A stretch of DNA of 64,000 nucleotides from Corynebacterium choanae. Its GTDB lineage: Bacteria; Actinomycetota; Actinomycetes; Mycobacteriales; Mycobacteriaceae. Location of the stretch: contig NZ_CP033896.1 of assembly GCF_003813965.1 (NCBI RefSeq), forward strand, positions 868,001 to 932,000. Reading direction: 5' to 3'. The notes beneath the pieces were generated by a model that searched no databases, was not told where the DNA came from, and saw only the letters and a list, made by a program, of their open reading frames with translations. This document shows positions 56,951 through 64,000 of the stretch, piece by piece (the stretch's first letter is position 1; each line of letters starts with the position of its first letter). Both the position numbers and the translations under genes were made by a program.

Positions 56951-57487
56951 GGGAGATGATCAACTTTCTGGAGAACAATATGCGGGGGTCGGGAACGGGT
57001 CATACTCCCGCCCATAAACGTTATAGTGTAGCGAAAAACCGAAACTATTGGGACAGGAGTGAAGAATGTGGCAAGAGGGGCAAGTAGTGTTCGCCCTTCA
57101 TCGCCCCGGAATCCAAGAGAAGCAACCCATGGGGGCAACCCTGCTGCCTCGCCATTGCTGCCGCAACACTCGAAAACTACTACTGATACAGCAGGTCGCG
57201 CCGGGTGGTTCGCGGCTACCTTGTCAGCAGAGCGCGCGGCGGCGCCACAACAGGAAGGAGACCGGGGGAAAGGCCGGTGGTGGACGGTTCAACAGTGCTA
57301 CCGGGGCTAGGCAGTCGAAGAAGGGTTCGCAGGTTCAGCGCTCGGCTGTGGCGCAGCGCTTTCGGGGGAAAGATGGAGCACTGCTGAACTCCCCGACATC
57401 GGTTTTGGAACGACCCGAGTGGGGCTTGCCAGGACGCATTTGCACGGAAACTTTCCTGCCGCAGCTAAGTCTGTAACATGGACGTCC
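56951..57487. other. Region between divergent secreted protein and transglycosylase genes
   Basis: No credible gene, though a 136-codon plus-strand frame is open. The TAACAT element of the next gene is at 57474-57479. Confidence 0.45.
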
Positions 57488-58276
57488 ATGGCGGGCAGGA
57501 TAACGAAAACCTTGGGCGGTTGTGCAGTGATATCAGTTGCGGCAATCGTCTGCGTAGTGGCGCTCGTCGGCTGGATGGTCACCGCGAACTATGTTGAGGC
57601 GCCGGTGGTAAGTCGCAAACCTATTCCTGCAGATGTGCCACCAGCAGCCGGCGCCCCATTACCGCCTGTTAATGTGGAAGCGCCTGGTCGAACCGCTGAC
57701 CAGTTCACGTTTTGGAGTGAGCCGATAGCCGCGGCAACCCATATTCCGGTTCCGGCGCTAAATGCCTATGCCAATGCGACCACGATTGCTGCTGCAGCGT
57801 GGCCAGCCTGTCATCTCAATTGGACAACACTTGCCGGCCTTGGCTACGTGGAAACCCGACACGGCAGTTACACCGGCAACTTGTTGAAACCTGCCCATAT
57901 TGACGAGTTTGGGCAAGTCACCCCGCCGATCATCGGGGTGCCTCTCGATGGATCACCAGGATTTGCCCGCATTGAAGACACCGACGGTGGGGAATATGAC
58001 GGCGATGTCGAGTTCGACCGGGCGGTAGGGCCGATGCAATTTATTCCTAGTTCGTGGCGACTCTATGGTCGTGACGCGAACGGGGATTTTGTTGCCGATC
58101 CCAACAATATCGATGACGCTGCCCTGAGTGCGGCGAATCTGCTCTGCGCCAAAGGGCATGATTTGGCCACCCCGGAAGGATGGTCAGCCGCGATTCGCTC
58201 CTACAACAATTCCGTGGAGTATCTCATCGACGTGCGCAATGCTGCCGCGAACTACGCCATCGGTCAGCGAGCTTAA
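57488..58276 (+). CDS. Membrane-anchored lytic transglycosylase
   Basis: Wall enzyme cutting peptidoglycan glycan strands. One N-terminal membrane helix (about residues 13-34) holds it outside the membrane. The SLT_2/MltB-type domain shows the catalytic Glu122 in LGYVETRHGSY, then VGPMQFIPSSWRLYGRDANGD, PNNIDDAALSAANLLC and IRSYNNSVEYL. The start ATG 57488 follows TAACAT by 8 bases without a ribosome binding site; an upstream frame is rejected. 262 residues. It lies upstream of eno, as in C. glutamicum. Confidence 0.88.
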   Translation: MAGRITKTLGGCAVISVAAIVCVVALVGWMVTANYVEAPVVSRKPIPADVPPAAGAPLPPVNVEAPGRTADQFTFWSEPIAAATHIPVPALNAYANATTIAAAAWPACHLNWTTLAGLGYVETRHGSYTGNLLKPAHIDEFGQVTPPIIGVPLDGSPGFARIEDTDGGEYDGDVEFDRAVGPMQFIPSSWRLYGRDANGDFVADPNNIDDAALSAANLLCAKGHDLATPEGWSAAIRSYNNSVEYLIDVRNAAANYAIGQRA

Positions 58277-60148
<1,872 letters not shown>

Positions 60149-60774
60149 TTTGCACTGCAGCTAGCATCGGCTCTGTCCATCGCCTGGTGTGACAGACAGT
60201 TGTTAGCCTTTTGGATGTAACCATAAGTTTCGCCGCCATTCGCTTGGAATGGCGGCGAAACTGTTGTTGTCTCTGCGGTATCCACTGGCGCAGTAGTGAT
60301 GCGACCTGCATGATGCCGCCGAAAGTACGTACCCCACGGTATGGAGTAGCTTCCCATTCCGGTGGGGTGTTTTGCGTCGGTACCTCCGGTGGCCGCTGGC
60401 TTCAATGCCTATGGGGACAGACGTTGAACTGCACGTCTCTTCACGGTATCAATCCTGAAAAAAGCTGCACGCCTTGCGCTAACTGGGGAAATTTAATGGT
60501 CCCCTACGAGACCCGGGGCTTACACAGGGCATGTCGACCCAACACCGGGGGCAGAACCGTCTCCCGCACGAATCTTCTCCGGTGCCTGGCTTTGGCATAA
60601 CGCTGCTGCTGCCAGGTGAGTTGGCCACTTCAAGTAGTAGCCGTTTACCTGGCTTTCACGGTGGAGTGAAGGTGGTGAAACTGCAATAGTGAGCTGCGCG
60701 ATGAGCAGGTGTAACGATGTGGCAGGGTGTCACTACTGTGGCAGATGGGGTGTTTGCAGTAGAATCTGTCTACC
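60149..60774. other. Region between eno and ftsB
   Basis: After the eno terminator (60226-60262) about 500 bases hold no gene I can support. The ftsB promoter element TAGAAT is at 60761-60766. Confidence 0.5.
60226..60262 (+). terminator. Terminator after eno
   Basis: AGTTTCGCCGCCATTC and its exact complement, 16 pairs, loop of five, followed by GTTGTTGTC. Confidence 0.85.
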
Positions 60775-61485
60775 ATGGCAGCACTTCCCGGATCCCGTCC
60801 ACGACGTCAAGTACCCGTGGCGCACAGGCGAGTGGAAGCAGCGCCGCAACGACCGAAAAATGGGAAAACTGCGCAACGGCAAGGATTCAACGGGCTGCAC
60901 ATCGCCGTGCTGATGGTCTGCCTATTGGTGATCGTCCTGATGCTGAATAATCCGTTGCAAAATTATTTCGAGCAACGCGCCGAAATCCAACGGTTGACCG
61001 CGGAAAAAGTGCGGAAAATCGAGCAGAAAGAACAATGGCTCGCCGATATTGAACGCTACAAGGACGAGCACTATGTGCAGGAGCAGGCGCGGCTGCGGCT
61101 AGGGGTCATTGCCCCCGGCGAGCGGGCGTATCGCATCATTGCACCACCTGTGGCAGCACCACCAGCCGGGCCGGTCACCCCCAATGGCACACCAACTGAT
61201 GAGCTTGGCCCATGGTGGCAGGTGATGTGGGATTCGATCGCCGATCCGGAAAGTGCACCAGTACTGCCACAAGAACAAGCAGATACTGCCCCAGACTCGG
61301 AAACTACTGGTAAGCAGCCTGGCGAGCAAGCAGGAGTTCCCGCAGATCAACCCCCGGTAGAAGATCTGCAAGACGGCTTGCCAGCAGTGACCATCCCAGA
61401 TCCTGCAGAACAAAGCATCGATGAACCGCTGCCACCGGAACCACTGCCCGCCGGTGATGATCAGTCCCCGGCGGCGGAAGGATAA
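60775..61485 (+). CDS. ftsB: Septum formation initiator, FtsB/DivIC family
   Basis: Bitopic division protein that bridges the divisome with FtsL and FtsQ. After a basic 38-residue cytoplasmic part comes one membrane helix (about 41-57), then the FtsB coiled coil (NYFEQRAEIQRLTAEKVRKI, shown in part) ending with EQARLRLGVIAPGE. The last 130 residues are a Pro/Glu-rich tail typical of actinobacterial members. ATG 60775 lies 8 bases after TAGAAT, so a leaderless message is likely. 236 residues. Position between eno and DUF501 matches relatives. Confidence 0.88.
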   Translation: MAALPGSRPRRQVPVAHRRVEAAPQRPKNGKTAQRQGFNGLHIAVLMVCLLVIVLMLNNPLQNYFEQRAEIQRLTAEKVRKIEQKEQWLADIERYKDEHYVQEQARLRLGVIAPGERAYRIIAPPVAAPPAGPVTPNGTPTDELGPWWQVMWDSIADPESAPVLPQEQADTAPDSETTGKQPGEQAGVPADQPPVEDLQDGLPAVTIPDPAEQSIDEPLPPEPLPAGDDQSPAAEG

Positions 61486-61668
61486 CACTGTGTTCACCTG
61501 GTTTGGCTGTATCGCGTCACGCAGTTGACGGATATGTGTATCCCAGTAGAGGTTGCACTCCGGTAGCAGGCGGCCGACGCTCGGCGAGTACAGCACGCTA
61601 CCATGAGAAGCCAAGACACACGGTGAATAGGTGTGCCGTACCCACTTCAAAGGAAATAGGAAACTTCG

Positions 61669-62259
61669 GTGACTCAACCACAGCCCCGCCCAAAAAGTCA
61701 GCCCGCCAGCCCGGAAGATCTAGCTCTCGTTGCCGATCAGCTCGGCCGTGAACCCCGTGGTGTAATCGGCATCGCCTATCGCACACCCGACGGGGTACCT
61801 GCGGTAGTGACTACCGCCCCGAAACTTGCCGATGGCACCCCGTTTCCGACGCTGTACTATCTCACCGACCCGCGGCTGACAGCAGAAGCAAGCCGGCTGG
61901 AAGTCGCTGGTGTGATGAAGGTGATGACTGCCCGGCTGGCAGATGACCTTGAGCTTGCCGCCGACTATCAAAAAGCACACGAATATTTCCTTGCCGCGCG
62001 CAATAGTGTGCACGATTTGGGAACCACGTTTTCTGGCGGCGGTATGCCTGATCGGGTGAAATGCCTGCACGTATTAATCGCCTACGCGTTAGCTGAAGGC
62101 GCTGGGCATTTCCGACTCGGCGATGAAGCGGTGGCGTTGGCTGCAGACCACGGCGGGCTACGGGGGACTGCAGTGCCTAATGACTGGCCAACCATCGACG
62201 ATTTGGGAATTGATCTAGCGCAATTCGACTTCACCCATGCTGAAGGTGGTGCGCGATGA
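61669..62259 (+). CDS. DUF501 protein
   Basis: Conserved actinobacterial protein of unknown function, always near eno, ftsB and ppx in the genomes I recall. Family segments are LGREPRGVIGIAYR, PFPTLYYLTDP, ARLADD and a C-terminal PDRVKCLHVLIAYALAEG with a conserved Cys and His. GTG 61669 has AGGAAA upstream. Its last four bases overlap the ppx start (ATGA), so the two are translationally coupled. 196 residues, cytoplasmic. Confidence 0.85.
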   Translation: MTQPQPRPKSQPASPEDLALVADQLGREPRGVIGIAYRTPDGVPAVVTTAPKLADGTPFPTLYYLTDPRLTAEASRLEVAGVMKVMTARLADDLELAADYQKAHEYFLAARNSVHDLGTTFSGGGMPDRVKCLHVLIAYALAEGAGHFRLGDEAVALAADHGGLRGTAVPNDWPTIDDLGIDLAQFDFTHAEGGAR

Positions 62260-63236
62260 CCCGGTTGGCGGCTGTCGATTGCGGCACCAACGCGATTCGA
62301 CTGTTAGTGAGTGAATACTCCGGTGGCAAAGTACGCGATATTCACCGTGCACTGTCTATCGTGCGGCTGGGGGAAGGGGTTGATGCAACCGGCCGTTTCA
62401 CACCAGAGGCGATTGCTCGCACCCGGCAGGCGCTGGAACGATATGTCGAAATTATGCGTATCGAACGGGTTGAGCATGTGGTGATGGTGGCCACTTCGGC
62501 AACGCGTGATGCGCAAAACCGTGCCGAGTTTTTTGCAATGACCAGTGAACTCCTTGGTCAGATCCAACCGGGTGCCCAGGCAGAGGTCATCACCGGGGAA
62601 CGCGAAGCAGCGCTGTCGTTTGCCGGCGCGGTCGCTGATTTGCAGCAGGCACAGGCGCCGTATTGTGTGATTGATCTGGGGGGAGGATCGACGGAGTTCG
62701 TCGTCGGGGAAGCAACTGGCCAGATCCTTGGTGCCTATTCCGCCAACATGGGTTGTGTGCGGCTAACTGAACGTATCCTGCGCGATAATCCGCCAACCAA
62801 ACAGCAGCAGGATGCCGCCCGGCGCTATGTGCAGTCCTGTTTGGACGAGGTTGAGGCGAAAGTTGATATTGCCAAGGCGAAAACCTTTGTTGGGTGTGCC
62901 GGCACGTTCACCACGTTGTCGGCGATTGCCCAAGGGTTGGAAAGCTATGAGACTGCGGCAATTCATGGATCCGTGCTTCGCTTCCCGGCTTTAGATGTGT
63001 TGGCTCAGCGAGTGATTGAAGAAACCAGCGAAAAGCGGGCTACGAATCCAGTGGTGCATCCCGGTCGGGCTGATGTGCTGGGTGGCGGCTCGGTGGTGGT
63101 GCAAGAGATTTTGCACCGCATCGAGGCCTTAACTGGGGTGCAGGAGATTATTGTCAGCGAAAAGGACATTTTGGATGGGCTGATCCTCGAGCTTGTCGCC
63201 TCCTTGCAAGATCGTGAGGCGACTTCTGCTGAGTAA
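62256..63236 (+). CDS. ppx: Exopolyphosphatase / guanosine pentaphosphate phosphohydrolase
   Basis: Actin-fold phosphatase that trims polyphosphate or converts pppGpp to ppGpp. Motifs: AAVDCGTNAIRLLV (phosphate 1 loop), ATSATRDAQNR, catalytic-Glu loop TGEREAALSFAGA and VIDLGGGSTEFVV. This is the short two-domain form of actinobacteria (326 residues), without the C-terminal HD-like domains of E. coli Ppx. Starts within the ATGA overlap with DUF501. Confidence 0.92.
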   Translation: MTRLAAVDCGTNAIRLLVSEYSGGKVRDIHRALSIVRLGEGVDATGRFTPEAIARTRQALERYVEIMRIERVEHVVMVATSATRDAQNRAEFFAMTSELLGQIQPGAQAEVITGEREAALSFAGAVADLQQAQAPYCVIDLGGGSTEFVVGEATGQILGAYSANMGCVRLTERILRDNPPTKQQQDAARRYVQSCLDEVEAKVDIAKAKTFVGCAGTFTTLSAIAQGLESYETAAIHGSVLRFPALDVLAQRVIEETSEKRATNPVVHPGRADVLGGGSVVVQEILHRIEALTGVQEIIVSEKDILDGLILELVASLQDREATSAE

Positions 63237-63504
63237 GTCACACACGCTGCTGTGACTGCCAGGAGTCATATCTAGGCGGTATGGTCTGTTTGCTAGCGGT
63301 TGTCACCTGTCGATGGGTTAGGACTATATCGCGGTGATCTTTTCGGGTGCTGAGGTGCGCCTAGTGGATTATGCTGGTTGAACGTTGGGATCAGCGCGGT
63401 GGGCAGGGCTGTACCGGATTGTTGGGTCTGGGGCGGTAAAACCAAGGGGGATTTTCCTTGAAGTTTGCTCCATCATCGACGCACCGCGTAGAATGACCTT
63501 TCGC

Positions 63505-63581
63505 GCCCCTATAGCCCAATTGGCAGAGGCAGCAGACTTAAAATCTGCCAAGTGTCAGTTCGAGTCTGACTGGGGGCACCA
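63505..63581 (+). tRNA. tRNA-Leu (anticodon TAA), short variable loop
   Basis: Acceptor GCCCCTA/TGGGGGC, D arm GCC/GGC, anticodon stem GCAGA/TCTGC with loop CTTAAAA (anticodon TAA, codon UUA), a five-base variable loop CAAGT, T arm GTCAG/CTGAC with loop TTCGAGT, discriminator A and encoded CCA at 63579-63581. The lack of a long variable arm is unusual for a leucine tRNA. Confidence 0.9.
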
Positions 63582-63698
63582 CAATTCCATGAAGATCAAC
63601 CCTCCCTGGGGCAGGTTTGGTGCTGTAGCGGCATCCACTACCTATCCCGGGGAGGGTTTGTGGTTTATATCAGGGGTGGCACCACCGACACGTTTCGC

Positions 63699-63717
63699 TT
63701 AGGCTATCATTACTAAA
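63699..63717. promoter_or_regulatory. DtxR-like iron box upstream of the AraC regulator
   Basis: TTAGGCTATCATTACTAAA matches 13 of 19 positions of the consensus TTAGGTTAGCCTAACCTAA, with both ends conserved. It lies 33 bases before the start. The ripA gene of C. glutamicum is a known DtxR target, supporting the reading. Confidence 0.55.
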
Positions 63718-63750
63718 GTTAGTGTGCCCTCATGATGTGGAGTTGTTGTG

Positions 63751-64000
63751 GTGGAATATCAACGGTCATTACTGTTGTACTGCTTTGCCGGCCAGGCCTG
63801 TGTCACTGTTGGCGATCAACGCTATCAGCTCTCCAGCGGGCAACTTTGCGTCACCAGCGGGCCTGCGGTGCAAACCGGGGATGGGCTAATTCTTCCAATC
63901 TGGTATGACACACTTCCGGAAATCCCTACGACTCGAGTGATGACACTGCCGGCCGCTTGGCGATATGTGATGGTTGCCGAATTTGCTGCCAGTTTGCAGG
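63751..64000 (+). CDS. ripA: AraC-family regulator, RipA-like (5' end, partial)
   Basis: Frame open from GTG 63751 (or GTG 63748) to the window end, with GGAG eight bases upstream. The 83 residues seen form the start of a cupin-like sensor domain (LLLYCFAGQACVTVGDQRY, YQLSSGQLCVTSG); the helix-turn-helix domain would lie beyond the window. The position shortly after ppx and tRNA-Leu and the DtxR-like box suggest the corynebacterial iron-sparing regulator RipA. The product name is an inference from context. Confidence 0.55.
   Translation, partial: MEYQRSLLLYCFAGQACVTVGDQRYQLSSGQLCVTSGPAVQTGDGLILPIWYDTLPEIPTTRVMTLPAAWRYVMVAEFAASLQ

Noticed and set aside
57066..57476. 136-codon frame before the transglycosylase gene
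   Set aside because: Basic, Gln-rich product, no motif, and it runs into the leaderless promoter of the next gene.
60211..60600. 129-codon frame after eno
   Set aside because: It starts inside the eno terminator hairpin and gives a Cys/Arg-rich product without motif.

Overview
The window is bacterial chromosome, almost certainly from a Corynebacterium. The evidence is a long run of genes in the order I recall from Corynebacterium glutamicum and relatives: pmt next to a divergent rsmI, then betP, metS, tatD, rpf2, ksgA, ispE, an ABC-F ATPase, prfC, gapB, pth, rplY, prs, glmU, tRNA-Gln, mfd, mazG, eno, ftsB/divIC, a DUF501 gene, ppx, tRNA-Leu and an AraC regulator resembling RipA. The osmosensing betaine carrier, the protein O-mannosyltransferase, the resuscitation-promoting factor and the 480-residue type of GAPDH fit the same genus. 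No rRNA, CRISPR array, prophage or insertion sequence was recognised.

Layout. 1-14.6 kb is the more accessory part: the tail of an unknown gene, an ECF sigma factor, a gene-poor kilobase, a lipoprotein/permease/ATPase importer of the Fbp/Afu class (2088-6109), a secreted glycerophosphodiesterase-like protein, a 2H phosphoesterase, an FMN reductase, GalE, a DoxX/zinc-finger anti-sigma-like pair and a GH13 glycosidase. 14.6-32 kb is the conserved pmt to ABC-F block, interrupted by a TetR regulator and by a DUF348 protein that looks like rpf2 without its catalytic domain. 32-42 kb holds a CAP-domain protein, PPK2, a CoA-hydrolase/isomerase family enzyme, an AcuI-type reductase with a coupled GntR regulator, release factor 3 and GapB. 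42-50 kb is the translation/nucleotide/cell-wall block (pth, rplY, prs, glmU, tRNA-Gln). 50-64 kb has mfd, a secreted serine protease, mazG, a lytic transglycosylase, eno, ftsB, DUF501, ppx, tRNA-Leu and the start of an AraC regulator.

Themes. Cell-envelope growth and remodelling (rpf2, its paralogue, lytic transglycosylase, glmU, pmt, ftsB, CAP protein) and central metabolism (eno, gapB, prs, ispE) dominate. Both sides of polyphosphate metabolism (PPK2 and Ppx) are present. Many genes carry a TANNNT hexamer 6-8 bases before the start codon and no ribosome binding site, which predicts widespread leaderless translation. Perfect hairpins mark most convergent gene ends.

Points most worth a second look: the rpf2 paralogue lacking the lytic domain, a 40-codon Cys/His-rich reading frame with a perfect AGGAGG that overlaps the mazG start, a minus-strand terminator in the rplY leader that implies an attenuator or small RNA, a class I-shaped tRNA with a UAA anticodon, a 67-residue cysteine-cluster protein after gapB, and a DtxR-like box before the terminal AraC regulator. 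All calls come from reading the sequence; no searches were run.
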